Below are positions 1 to 8,463 of a stretch of 64,000 bases of DNA, piece after piece. Made by a program: the position numbers and the translations under genes. The stretch lies in the IMG/VR virus record IMGVR_UViG_3300047557_002951, positions 62,001-126,000 of that record. The stretch is one strand, 5' to 3'. Each line of letters starts with the position of its first letter. The stretch's first letter is position 1. This stretch comes from a virus. Under the pieces are notes generated by a model, which made no database searches, was not told the origin of the DNA, and saw only the letters and a program-made list of their open reading frames with translations.

Positions 1-3000
1 AGGAATTTGAAATCCCAATATTTAGATTGATTGAAGTAATTGAATTAACTTTCGATACCAAGAAATTTCCATTATATAAGGAACTATTTGCTCCTGATAC
101 TTTTACTTTATCTTGGGCGGAAAAACCGTGAGCAGAACCAAAAGTTACTGTTGCAATTCCAGAGATATTATTGTAAGTGAATGATGTTGCAGTAACAGAT
201 TTACCAGTTAAATATGCATTAGAATTTGATGTTATGGTTGCGCCAACTCCACTTGTCGATGGAGATGTAATTGAACCTGCGGAAGCAACTTGGATAGATC
301 TAGTGCTAGAAATACCAGTTATTCTATACAAATCATTATATTGTTTGTAATTGTCACCCGAAATGCCAGTTAGTTCAATAACTTCATTAGTATGATTATA
401 AATTGAGGTAACAGTCACTGTAGCAACAGTATGTCCAGATGTTGTCGCAACTCCCACAACTGATAATACATTGCCAACTTGGTATGCGCTACCACCATCC
501 ATTACCTCAATATTGGTAATTTGACCTGATGAGTTAATCTTAATAACTGCAGATGCACCTCGACCAGAACCACCGATTAACTGCGCATTATATAAAGTTT
601 CTATTGCACCAGTTGTTCCATATGCAGATCCTGCATTGGTAATAGAAAGGTCAGTAATTGGATTCAATCCGTGATCTATATTAGTGTGGAAAGTATGTGC
701 AGTTCCAGCAGAATTACTAACAATATTAGTTAAACCAAATCCAACTTTGTTTTCAAATAAGAAGTTTTCAAGAGTCTCTTTAGTGATACTCTTTTGGGGG
801 TCATTTATAACAACTTGACCTATTGGATCAGGAAGCGCATATGATTGAGATGCCTCTGGATCAGAAATTACATTATCTCTATCAAGTTGTGGATAAAGAT
901 ATTGAACTGGTTGCGATAGTCTTAAGTGATCAAACGGTGCTATTGTTGGATTATTTGAGGAATTAATTACTGAAACATGATAAATTCCATCTTGTTGATT
1001 TTGAAGATACTCCTGAACTTGTTCTGTTCTGTATACAACATAAGTTCCAGGAAGTTTCTTTCGATTGAAATAAGGAAGTGAAGTATTTCTAACAGAAGTA
1101 TTATCCAAGAAAGTTCCTGGATTATTTGTTAAAGAATATGAAAACTCTCTTCTACTTGGAATTGAAGTTACTACATAAGTTCCATTGTAACCAGAGGTAG
1201 AAAGTCCAGAGACATTGTTTGAGCTTAGGATATTTACAATTTCAACTTGTGAACCAACAGAAAGATTATGTGGAAGCTCAGTTTGAATTGTAGCAACAGA
1301 ACCTACCCAAGAAGCATTAGAAATAAATCTCGTCTTCTTAAGTTCTGTTGAGTTTGAAAGTGTTTTTGTTGTATTATCTGGGCTATATTGATAATTGATT
1401 TCAGTATCATCTAATGGTAGAGATGTAGAATCTTGAATGATAAATCCATCAAGAGGTGGTCTTGCCTTAATTGTAGTATCTCTTGGAATAACATATCTAA
1501 ACTTGTATAAAGTATCTTCATAATTTCTATTATCTGGAGTTCGAGTAATATAAGTTCTAGAACTTACTCTAATTCCAGATGCCAGAATAGCATTATAAAT
1601 CCCATTACCTTGATTAACCTTCAAATACCACTGACCATTAGCAGAGTCATATTGAATTGGATGGCCAATATCACCAGGAGACTTGTCCGAAACTCTACTT
1701 ACAACTTTAAGATTTGAAGTTTTTGCTGTGAGAATGTTAATCGCATAAGAAGAAAGACTACCATTCTCCGCATCATTTAATGAAGATGCAAGGCGAACTT
1801 GAGTGCTTCCAATTCCTGTTGCAGTAGCATTAGTAATTACATAATAAACTGAATTGTGATCGAGACCATCAGGAATTTCTCCAGTATCACTAATAATTCT
1901 TACAGTCTCACCATTAATAAAATTGTGAGGTGCAGTAAGAGTAATTGTATTTGCCGATATATTATTAGTTACTCCATTTGCAAGTTTTGCGACATCATAT
2001 TCTTTTTGGTAAGTAATCCCATCAGATCCATCCATTACGATGGTCGCAGAATATGTTGTAGATATTCCAGAACTTGAAAGGATTAAGTTAAGTTGATCGT
2101 TTTGTTTTGCACCAATTCTATAACCATCGATAACACCAATTGGTCTAGAATTTTCATTAGTTTGATTATAAAGATAAAGTCTAGAACTATTTCCGACACT
2201 TACAGTTTTAGCAACATCAATTGAATCAAATTCAATTGTTATATTAGATGAAGTAATCTCTTTTGGTGGTACGATGTGACTAATATAACCTAGATCATCA
2301 CGAATGAATTTATCGTCTCTAAATCCTTTTGATAAGAGAGACTTTGCGCCAAAGTTTGAGTTAGAATTAGTGATGGACATATCACCACCACTATCTGCTT
2401 CAAAGTGTTGTGAATATCCAATCGCAAAGATAGATACGCATTGAATAAATGCATTATTACTTGCTTTAATATGATATGACTCATATGATGGTTTATATCT
2501 AGCAAGAGAATCAGAGTAGATATTTGCTACATTTGTGGTATCAATGTATTTTCCAGTTGTTGGATCATACTTTACAAAAGCATTGTTGTCCTTTTGGAGA
2601 GAGATGCCCGTGAACTGAGCAACAACCATACTCTTAAATCCAGTCACAGAATTACCATCTGCGTGCATTCCACAGAGTCCGTAAACAGATCGCAATGAAC
2701 AGTTGAAGATATATGGTGATGCTGATGTAACAGTATCTACTACAATGTTAAGTGTTCCTTGTCCAAAAACAGAATCAATGCCAGTTGGTGGTGGATTTGA
2801 TGTTGCATATTTGATTTCAGTATCGCTTACAACTTCCTTAACTACATACTGACCATTAAAGGTGCTAATGCCAACACTATTGATACGAATTGGAGTATCA
2901 ACATCAAGCCCAGTAACCTCTTGCGCTAATGTTACGGTAATTTCTGTTCTATCTCCACCACCTACTCCATCTCCAGCACGGATACTTGAGATTCCAACTT

Positions 3001-3847
3001 CTTCGCCACGAGATCCAACAATACGATACTCATCAATTTTTGATTCAATGTCAACTACTGAGGGATAATCTGGTGATATTGATCTACCGCTTGAATTGCC
3101 ATAAGCAAGACCAATCTTTTCATAGTAAATGTCTAGATCAGTTCTATCTGTAGAATAAGTGTTAAATGCATCGTCAATTTCTACTGCATTTGCGCCATCT
3201 GCATATTCAAATGCAGTGAGTTTATTATGTGAAAAATTTGGAACAAATGTATTGTTTGTATAGTCTTTATAACAAACTCCATTTGGATTTGCGTCAAAAA
3301 TTGACATCTGCCAAAGATAGCAAGCACCTGTCAATCTTAAAATTGCAGATCTTCCAATATTATCATTCTCTGGGTCAGGAACATACTTTGGACGAATCTT
3401 TGTCTTACGAAGATCATATCCCACAACAGAAGTTCCTCTTGGAACTATTACACCACCGTGAACAGAATTAAACTTATAAAGAGCATTATTATCTGCATTT
3501 ATATCAAAGTTTGTCTGTAAGTCAAACTCATAAAAATCACTTGAAGTTGTTCCATCTCTCTTGAGGAAAGTAGAACCTGTGATCGGGATCCAGCCCGGTC
3601 TATTATCAATTAAGTGTTCACCTGGATATAGAAGAATTGTTGTGTTGCCAAACTTGTCATTATTTGGACCAGGAAGATATGAGAATCTTGCAGCTTCGAT
3701 CAGCGCACGCTGTAGAGTCTTAAATGGTCTTGCAGCACTAGTTCCATCATTTTCGATGGAATCGGTGGAGTCTAGTGCGTTGGGATCGACATATATGATA
3801 TTTCCTCTGACGCTACGAAGAAAATTTGATAATCTGGATAGCCCCAT
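1..3847 (-). CDS. Very large virion structural / tail-fibre protein (partial, C-terminus outside window)
   Basis: An open frame runs without a stop from the ATG at 3847 to the window edge, at least 1,282 codons. It begins MGLSRLSNFLRSVRGNIIYV and continues with a pectate-lyase-like opening (VDPNALDSTDS, then RPFKTLQRALIEAARF and TTILLYPGEHLIDNRPGW), the usual start of the giant structural proteins of T4-like cyanophages. Later residues are beta-rich and contain Gly-Tyr-Pro repeats of the same kind as those in the gp5-like protein at 10043-12451. I infer a trimeric beta-helical fibre or baseplate appendage; the family assignment is from memory. Its translation start is preceded by an unusual hairpin (3848-3897). 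Confidence 0.85.
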   Translation of the reverse strand, partial: MGLSRLSNFLRSVRGNIIYVDPNALDSTDSIENDGTSAARPFKTLQRALIEAARFSYLPGPNNDKFGNTTILLYPGEHLIDNRPGWIPITGSTFLKRDGTTSSDFYEFDLQTNFDINADNNALYKFNSVHGGVIVPRGTSVVGYDLRKTKIRPKYVPDPENDNIGRSAILRLTGACYLWQMSIFDANPNGVCYKDYTNNTFVPNFSHNKLTAFEYADGANAVEIDDAFNTYSTDRTDLDIYYEKIGLAYGNSSGRSISPDYPSVVDIESKIDEYRIVGSRGEEVGISSIRAGDGVGGGDRTEITVTLAQEVTGLDVDTPIRINSVGISTFNGQYVVKEVVSDTEIKYATSNPPPTGIDSVFGQGTLNIVVDTVTSASPYIFNCSLRSVYGLCGMHADGNSVTGFKSMVVAQFTGISLQKDNNAFVKYDPTTGKYIDTTNVANIYSDSLARYKPSYESYHIKASNNAFIQCVSIFAIGYSQHFEADSGGDMSITNSNSNFGAKSLLSKGFRDDKFIRDDLGYISHIVPPKEITSSNITIEFDSIDVAKTVSVGNSSRLYLYNQTNENSRPIGVIDGYRIGAKQNDQLNLILSSSGISTTYSATIVMDGSDGITYQKEYDVAKLANGVTNNISANTITLTAPHNFINGETVRIISDTGEIPDGLDHNSVYYVITNATATGIGSTQVRLASSLNDAENGSLSSYAINILTAKTSNLKVVSRVSDKSPGDIGHPIQYDSANGQWYLKVNQGNGIYNAILASGIRVSSRTYITRTPDNRNYEDTLYKFRYVIPRDTTIKARPPLDGFIIQDSTSLPLDDTEINYQYSPDNTTKTLSNSTELKKTRFISNASWVGSVATIQTELPHNLSVGSQVEIVNILSSNNVSGLSTSGYNGTYVVTSIPSRREFSYSLTNNPGTFLDNTSVRNTSLPYFNRKKLPGTYVVYRTEQVQEYLQNQQDGIYHVSVINSSNNPTIAPFDHLRLSQPVQYLYPQLDRDNVISDPEASQSYALPDPIGQVVINDPQKSITKETLENFLFENKVGFGLTNIVSNSAGTAHTFHTNIDHGLNPITDLSITNAGSAYGTTGAIETLYNAQLIGGSGRGASAVIKINSSGQITNIEVMDGGSAYQVGNVLSVVGVATTSGHTVATVTVTSIYNHTNEVIELTGISGDNYKQYNDLYRITGISSTRSIQVASAGSITSPSTSGVGATITSNSNAYLTGKSVTATSFTYNNISGIATVTFGSAHGFSAQDKVKVSGANSSLYNGNFLVSKVNSITSINLNIGISNS

Positions 3848-3897
3848 CTTATTATCGCTAAAGTTCTTTATTACCTATTTAGCGATAATAAGTCCTC
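3848..3897 (-). promoter_or_regulatory. Split ribosome-binding site: perfect 15-bp hairpin between Shine-Dalgarno and AUG
   Basis: On the minus strand GAGGA (3893-3897) is followed at once by a perfect inverted repeat: arms 3878-3892 and 3848-3862 (CTTATTATCGCTAAA and its complement), loop 15 nt. The second arm ends on the base before the ATG of the giant fibre gene. Unfolded, SD and AUG are 45 nt apart, too far; folded, they are brought together. T4 gene 25 is known to use such a hairpin-spaced site. Confidence 0.7.
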
Positions 3898-3973
3898 AAT
3901 CATAAGAACAAAACATAGAAATTAAAACAAATAAAAATAAAAGAATTAAACAAATTTCTAATGAGTTGATCAT
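3896..3973 (-). CDS. Possible 25-residue hydrophobic leader peptide
   Basis: A short frame (MINSLEICLILLFLFVLISM, then FCSYD) encodes one membrane-spanning stretch. Its stop codon overlaps the GAGGA of the giant fibre gene, so it could couple translation to that gene. It has no visible Shine-Dalgarno and starts right after a terminator hairpin, so expression is doubtful. Confidence 0.25.
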   Translation of the reverse strand: MINSLEICLILLFLFVLISMFCSYD

Positions 3974-4016
3974 AAGAAAAAAAGCTCTAGGACTATCTAT
4001 AGTCTCGTAGAGCTTT
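3974..4016 (-). terminator. Rho-independent terminator of the small early unit
   Basis: On the minus strand AAAGCTCTA (4008-4016) pairs with TAGAGCTTT (3981-3989), with an inner stem GACTAT/ATAGTC, and is followed by a run of seven T. It closes the operon 4022-5085 and isolates it from the fibre gene downstream. Confidence 0.85.
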
Positions 4017-4021
4017 AATGT

Positions 4022-4207
4022 TTACTTTTGTTTTGATTTCGCCATAGATTGAACTATATTTTCTATGTCTGACATTGCATCATGTAAATTAGGTTGTTGT
4101 CCAGATTCTTGTTTTACAACTGGTCGAGAACTATCTGTTACAGTGTATCTCCATTGTCCCATTTCTGGACACAACCATAAATTAATTTTCATTTTTGAAG
4201 TGCTCAA
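4022..4207 (-). CDS. Small conserved hypothetical protein
   Basis: 61 codons from the first ATG, ending just before a terminator. The protein has a Trp/Tyr-rich middle (WLCPEMGQWRYTVTDSSR) and no recognisable domain. The first ATG overlaps the previous gene by 26 nt; an internal ATG at 4192 would cut the overlap to 11 nt and give 56 residues, so the start is uncertain. Last gene of a five-gene early-type unit. Confidence 0.6.
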   Translation of the reverse strand: MSTSKMKINLWLCPEMGQWRYTVTDSSRPVVKQESGQQPNLHDAMSDIENIVQSMAKSKQK

Positions 4208-4340
4208 GCTCTATCCAATTCCGAAGAGTTTGAAATGCACTAATGGAAGCATCTGTGCAATTATCATCTTTGAGTTTTTGAATATAATATTCAAATGCTT
4301 CAATTGCCATTTCTCGGTCTTTTTGTGAAATTAATGACAT
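4182..4340 (-). CDS. Small hypothetical protein, helical
   Basis: 52 codons from ATG at 4340 (MSLISQKDREMAIEAFEYYI). A longer frame opens at 4385, but the 4340 start lies at the stop of the previous gene, which suits translational coupling. Predicted mostly helical and acidic. Function unknown. Confidence 0.6.
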   Translation of the reverse strand: MSLISQKDREMAIEAFEYYIQKLKDDNCTDASISAFQTLRNWIELEHFKNEN

Positions 4341-4341
4341 A

Positions 4342-4611
4342 TTAATCGATAGGTAACATTTCTGGATTTGATAGTTCCAATTCAAACATAAGAGGATGAC
4401 ACTCCTCCAAAATTAAATATTGTGAAGAACGGTGTAAATCTTCTGGTTCGTATCGCCTTTCATTATCAGCTAATTTTATGAGTTCCAAATCTTTTATGGA
4501 GTCATCTTCTAGTTCATCAAAAGTAAATGGAACTTGATTGATGAAATACATAAGAACGATTTGTGTCCCTTTATTGTACCAGACATAAGATGCATCAATT
4601 CTGTATTCCAT
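4342..4611 (-). CDS. Conserved hypothetical protein
   Basis: 89 residues beginning MEYRIDASYVWYNKGTQIVL; acidic centre (FDELEDDSIKDLEL). No motif that I recognise. It sits in the small early-type unit between promoter 5111-5139 and terminator 3974-4016, so a role early in infection is inferred from context only. Confidence 0.65.
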   Translation of the reverse strand: MEYRIDASYVWYNKGTQIVLMYFINQVPFTFDELEDDSIKDLELIKLADNERRYEPEDLHRSSQYLILEECHPLMFELELSNPEMLPID

Positions 4612-4638
4612 CAGATGTCTCCTATTACTTGATATTAT

Positions 4639-4845
4639 TTAGAAATTATTATTTACTGGATGATATTTCAAATATTCAAAAAAAGTTAGTTTCATTTCTT
4701 TGGTTGACATTCCACAATGTTTAGCTGCAATTGGGAGATTCCATTTTGCATGAAATAAATTTTCGTTCGCTTCGTTTACATTTTCTGGTGTCGTTTTCGC
4801 CCTCTCTTCTTTCAGTAATTTGTAGTTAATTTGATATGGGTTCAT
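4639..4845 (-). CDS. Small conserved cyanophage protein with helix-turn-helix-like C-terminus
   Basis: 68 residues starting MNPYQINYKLLKEERAK. Residues 36-64 (NLPIAAKHCGMSTKEMKLTF) have the length and spacing of a helix-turn-helix: helix, turn at CGMS, second helix. I recall similar small proteins in other cyanomyoviruses. DNA binding is a possibility from this segment, not shown. Confidence 0.7.
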   Translation of the reverse strand: MNPYQINYKLLKEERAKTTPENVNEANENLFHAKWNLPIAAKHCGMSTKEMKLTFFEYLKYHPVNNNF

Positions 4846-4902
4846 TTTTAAAAAATATAAGACAAGAAAATTTAATGGGATTATTTTTATTAAAAATGAA
4901 AT

Positions 4903-5085
4903 TTAAAGTGGATTTGTATATGAGAGTGTTTCTTCATCCACAGTAGCACGAACAAAGTCTAACACATTCATAAATTCTTCTACAGTATCACAGGTCACTT
5001 GTTTCTCCGATCCCTCACTGGAGTACAGATACACTGTACGCTTGATAGGATCCACCACGCAGCTTGAAAGGTACTCGTCTTGCAT
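4903..5085 (-). CDS. Small conserved hypothetical protein
   Basis: 60 residues (MQDEYLSSCVVDPIKRTVYL...). First gene after the sigma70-type promoter at 5111-5139, about 20 nt downstream of the expected transcription start. Beta-rich first half, acidic helix in the second (VEEFMNVLDFVRATVDEE). Function unknown. Confidence 0.65.
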   Translation of the reverse strand: MQDEYLSSCVVDPIKRTVYLYSSEGSEKQVTCDTVEEFMNVLDFVRATVDEETLSYTNPL

Positions 5086-5110
5086 TTTATTGATTTTTGA
5101 TTACCTAGGT

Positions 5111-5139
5111 ATCATAGCACGGTGCGGTGCTGGTGTCAA
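5111..5139 (-). promoter_or_regulatory. sigma70-type early promoter
   Basis: TTGACA (5134-5139), 17-bp spacer, TATGAT (5111-5116) on the minus strand, lying just beyond the stop of the Gly-rich adhesin gene and upstream of the 60-residue ORF. Confidence 0.8.
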
Positions 5140-5160
5140 GCAAATTTCTGCTTTCAAACA

Positions 5161-6156
5161 TCAAACCAAATATTTAACAATAACAATTCCACTCCCACCA
5201 TTATTTACATCTGTTGGTAATCCATATGTACTTCCTCCTCCACCTCCACCAGTATTTGTAACGCCAGGTTGAATTAAAGAAAGATTAGTTGAAACAGGAT
5301 TTATTCCTTGCAAACAAGAATTACCTCCTCCACCTACTCCACCAAGTCCTTGAGAAGACCATCCCATTCCACCTCCACCTCCTCCAAAATATCGTCTATT
5401 GGAATCTGGTCCTGATGTTCCGACAGATGATGGATAGTATAAAAGACCTTTTCCAGATCCTCCAGCACCTCCAGAAGAACTACTTGGAGCTGATGAACCA
5501 TTTGACCCAGAACCACCACCACCACCTGCAGAAAACCGAGAGTCGAATGTAAATGAACCAGAACCTCCAGAATAACCTTGTGGAGGAGATACTGATGGAA
5601 CATTTCCCAAACCACCTCCTGATGCTTGTCTAAAGGCAGCGCCGCCTCCGCCGCCGCTTCCTCCACTACTACCACTAGTAGAAGTTCTTGCTGTTGAATC
5701 TGATTTATTAAGTGATCCACCGCCGCCACCACCAGCAGCAGTTACAAAAGAACCAAAAGATGATGATTGTCCATTTGTTCCTTGTCCAGGATTTGATAGT
5801 CCACCAGCTCCTCCATTTCCAACTACAATTGGAATTCTAACCTTTCCTTCTGGACACAATACTGGTGTTTGATAGACCGTTTCTATGACACCGCCGCCAC
5901 CGCCGCCGCCACCACAATCTCTACCGCCGCCACCACCACCACCAACAACTAATGTGGTAATAGTTTGAGGAAAATTCGATCCCAAAAAATTAATATTAAA
6001 AGTGCCTGAAGAAGTAAAAATGTGAACCTTCCAACTTAATCCCAAATTATCAGTAAAATTTCCTACAGATTGTCCTCCGGTTGCAGAAAATCTGGAAGAA
6101 CTAGAAATACCAAAACGATTTGTTATTGAAGTAAGAGAATTAAAAATAGGTGACAT
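5161..6156 (-). CDS. Glycine-rich tail adhesin / receptor-binding protein
   Basis: 331 residues. An N-terminal region of about 80 residues (with ITNRFG, SSRFSATGGQ, FTSSGTF) is followed by a segment dominated by runs of 6-8 glycines separated by short variable loops. It ends with a conserved tail (NNGGSGIVIVKYLV). Poly-glycine ladders of this type form the polyglycine-II sandwich in gp38-type adhesins of T2-like and S16-like phages, where the variable loops bind the receptor. Here the similarity is by composition and position among fibre genes. I infer a distal fibre-tip protein that sets host range. Confidence 0.75.
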   Translation of the reverse strand: MSPIFNSLTSITNRFGISSSSRFSATGGQSVGNFTDNLGLSWKVHIFTSSGTFNINFLGSNFPQTITTLVVGGGGGGGRDCGGGGGGGGVIETVYQTPVLCPEGKVRIPIVVGNGGAGGLSNPGQGTNGQSSSFGSFVTAAGGGGGGSLNKSDSTARTSTSGSSGGSGGGGGAAFRQASGGGLGNVPSVSPPQGYSGGSGSFTFDSRFSAGGGGGSGSNGSSAPSSSSGGAGGSGKGLLYYPSSVGTSGPDSNRRYFGGGGGGMGWSSQGLGGVGGGGNSCLQGINPVSTNLSLIQPGVTNTGGGGGGSTYGLPTDVNNGGSGIVIVKYLV

Positions 6157-6159
6157 AAA

Positions 6160-6771
6160 TTAATACCTTTGGTAGCCACCACTTACATTTGACAGTATTT
6201 TATAGTTAGTTGTTGTTGCTGCAGAACCAACAGTGTTAATTGCAGTGAAATTAAAGAAGTCATATCCAGAAGTATTACCTGTTGCAACAATTCCAAAAAG
6301 ATATGCGATATGTGTTTGAACTCCAACTGCAGCATTAGCACCAAATGCAACACCATTTAATGTAACACTTGTACATGCATATGCTGTCGTTCCTTGATTT
6401 ACAATTACCGAGAACGAAAGTATACGATTATCAAAAGAACTATCTGTTGGAATATTTACAACATTTAATTTAATGGGTCCAGTTGGATTTGAACAAATTG
6501 CTACATTTCCTCCACCACTATCATATGAGAGTGTTATATCATTTCCATCAAATATTGTTACTTTATCCGATGCAGAAGATAGTCTTAGATCGGTAACAGA
6601 AGTAATTCCAGAAACTAAACCATTAAAAATAGATACTCCACTGGTATTAATTGTTTCAATAGAACTATAAAGTTCCTGAAAATTACTATTAATCTTTACC
6701 GCGCCTGTTAATAGATCGTCGCCGGTTCCATCATTTGGTACTGATCCAGTAGATATTCCTTGATATGCCAT
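6160..6771 (-). CDS. Tail fibre-like structural protein
   Basis: 203 residues. The first 40 (MAYQGISTGSVPNDGTGDD, then LLTGAVKINSNFQELY) match an N-terminal domain that recurs in cyanophage fibre proteins. The rest is beta-rich with Ser/Thr/Gly. It lies 3 nt upstream of the Gly-rich adhesin gene in the same orientation, so the two probably form one fibre: this one as shaft or attachment, the adhesin as tip. Confidence 0.75.
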   Translation of the reverse strand: MAYQGISTGSVPNDGTGDDLLTGAVKINSNFQELYSSIETINTSGVSIFNGLVSGITSVTDLRLSSASDKVTIFDGNDITLSYDSGGGNVAICSNPTGPIKLNVVNIPTDSSFDNRILSFSVIVNQGTTAYACTSVTLNGVAFGANAAVGVQTHIAYLFGIVATGNTSGYDFFNFTAINTVGSAATTTNYKILSNVSGGYQRY

Positions 6772-6788
6772 TTCTTAATACTTTTTAG

Positions 6789-7043
6789 TTATTTAGTTTC
6801 AGCAAGAATAAGATAGTAGCACTCAATGGGAAAGTTACTATAAGACTGCAGACGAACTTCTTTAATATCAACAGTTTTAACAACAATATCTTGGGATGCA
6901 CCACAAGCAGTTAGAGAAATTGTAATGGTCTTTGGATTTACAGTTTCTTCCCATTCCTCTGGTAGTTTAATAACAGTGTCATTAAATACTTTTCCTCTTG
7001 CAATCACAAGATTTTCTGTATCAGTATAAAGTGTATTTTTCAT
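6789..7043 (-). CDS. Stand-alone copy of a fibre C-terminal domain
   Basis: 84 residues that align along their length with the C-terminal part of the 308-residue protein at 8450-9376: VFNDTVIKLPEEWEETVNPK against LIDSTTIELPEYWRGLVDSE, then TITISLTACG against TITVNLTPHG. The 8450-9376 copy has the CLEGPE-YYRGK motif before this block; here it is absent. I infer a duplicated trimerisation or capping domain of the fibre system. Confidence 0.7.
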   Translation of the reverse strand: MKNTLYTDTENLVIARGKVFNDTVIKLPEEWEETVNPKTITISLTACGASQDIVVKTVDIKEVRLQSYSNFPIECYYLILAETK

Positions 7044-7047
7044 AAGA

Positions 7048-8463
7048 TCACAAGCAAGTTGTAGTTCCGTCTATACTTTGTTCGGTTTCTTCTATATATG
7101 CTTCAAGTTTCTCATATTCATCAACTCGATCACTTTCTCCACCAATTGATTGACGAAGACCCCATATTTTTAATGAATATTCCGATCTTTCTTTTCTTAA
7201 TGCATTTGCTGCATCAACTTTTGATTGTATACAATTAGATCCAGAAGAAAGCTTTGCTTCAGCAACATCTCTTGCCGAAATAGAAGATGTTAATGTATTT
7301 TCAATTGCAGTGCATCCACCTGGAGGACTAATTGCAGAATAAAGACCAGTCAATACTGGTGTTGTTATAGTTGTCCCTTCTGATTGAGGAATTCCTAAGA
7401 CAGAAGGTGCAACAGTAAATCCAACAATATTATAAATTCTACCAGCACCAACTTTTGGTTCTTTAATTTTTTCTCCTTTCTTTTCAATTCCTTCCAACTC
7501 AGGTTTCCAACTTTGTGTTGCAGGAGGTTTTGCGCTGTTATCATATTCAATGAATGTGCCAATACCAATTGTACTCGAATTCATAATTCCAATTGTCTGT
7601 GGAGAAAATGGATTCCTAGTAAATTTAACTTGATATTTAAATCTGGTTTTTCTTTGATCAAATGTGTCAGGATCAGTTACAACAGTAAATTCTGTATAGG
7701 ACCCATCACTTTCTGGCAAAGAAGAAAATCCAACTGTAAAATTTTCTAATATAATTGTATTTGTATCAAAAGAAGTAGTTGCGATACCAACAACTTCCTC
7801 CATTACAATTGTAGATATTCCGGTAACTGTTGTAGTGCCAAATCCAACTATTTTATTACTGGTCCCAGGAAAAACACCATTTTTTGATGATGTAATTAAA
7901 TTCCCAATGTCAAAAGTAGATATAAGTTCTTCCGATGATTGTGACATAACTGCAAGTATAGTTGATGCTGTTCCAACTACACCAATAAAACTTCCAATAG
8001 TAGTGTCGCCAATATCTTTCATATATGGTTCATCATAATATTTAATTGCATGTAAATTATCACCTTGAATTCCAGGAATTTCAATTACACCATCTGCATA
8101 TGTTGTAATTCCACCAGAAGAATCCAAAAAAGCAACAGAAGATCCATATCCAGTAATGGATAACTTAGTGACAACCAAAGAATAATCTCCAGTGCTTGTA
8201 TTAAATCCAACAACTCTCCAAAATAAATCAGTTCTACAATTACTGTCAATACGATCTTGATATGCAGACTGAACTCCAACTAAAGTATTATTGACAATTG
8301 TTATATCACCAAGTAAATCTGAGTCTATTGATTTAACAGCATTATCATAATCCTCTTTAAGAGCATCGGTAAGTAATATTTCTTCCTTATAGTATTCAAT
8401 ATTACTTAATTTTCGTTCTTTCTTTTGAGCAATATCTTTTTTAACTTTGTCAGTTAGTGCCAC
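7048..8463 (-). CDS. Virion structural protein (fibre/baseplate appendage)
   Basis: 471 residues. Charged helical N-terminus (TDKVKKDIAQKKERKLSN), a long beta-rich middle with many repeats of GIxT / IVGFGTTTV type, and a helical C-terminus with Cys near the end. It overlaps the next gene upstream by 14 nt. Known from cyanomyovirus genomes as a structural protein, with no defined role. Confidence 0.75.
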   Translation of the reverse strand: MALTDKVKKDIAQKKERKLSNIEYYKEEILLTDALKEDYDNAVKSIDSDLLGDITIVNNTLVGVQSAYQDRIDSNCRTDLFWRVVGFNTSTGDYSLVVTKLSITGYGSSVAFLDSSGGITTYADGVIEIPGIQGDNLHAIKYYDEPYMKDIGDTTIGSFIGVVGTASTILAVMSQSSEELISTFDIGNLITSSKNGVFPGTSNKIVGFGTTTVTGISTIVMEEVVGIATTSFDTNTIILENFTVGFSSLPESDGSYTEFTVVTDPDTFDQRKTRFKYQVKFTRNPFSPQTIGIMNSSTIGIGTFIEYDNSAKPPATQSWKPELEGIEKKGEKIKEPKVGAGRIYNIVGFTVAPSVLGIPQSEGTTITTPVLTGLYSAISPPGGCTAIENTLTSSISARDVAEAKLSSGSNCIQSKVDAANALRKERSEYSLKIWGLRQSIGGESDRVDEYEKLEAYIEETEQSIDGTTTCL

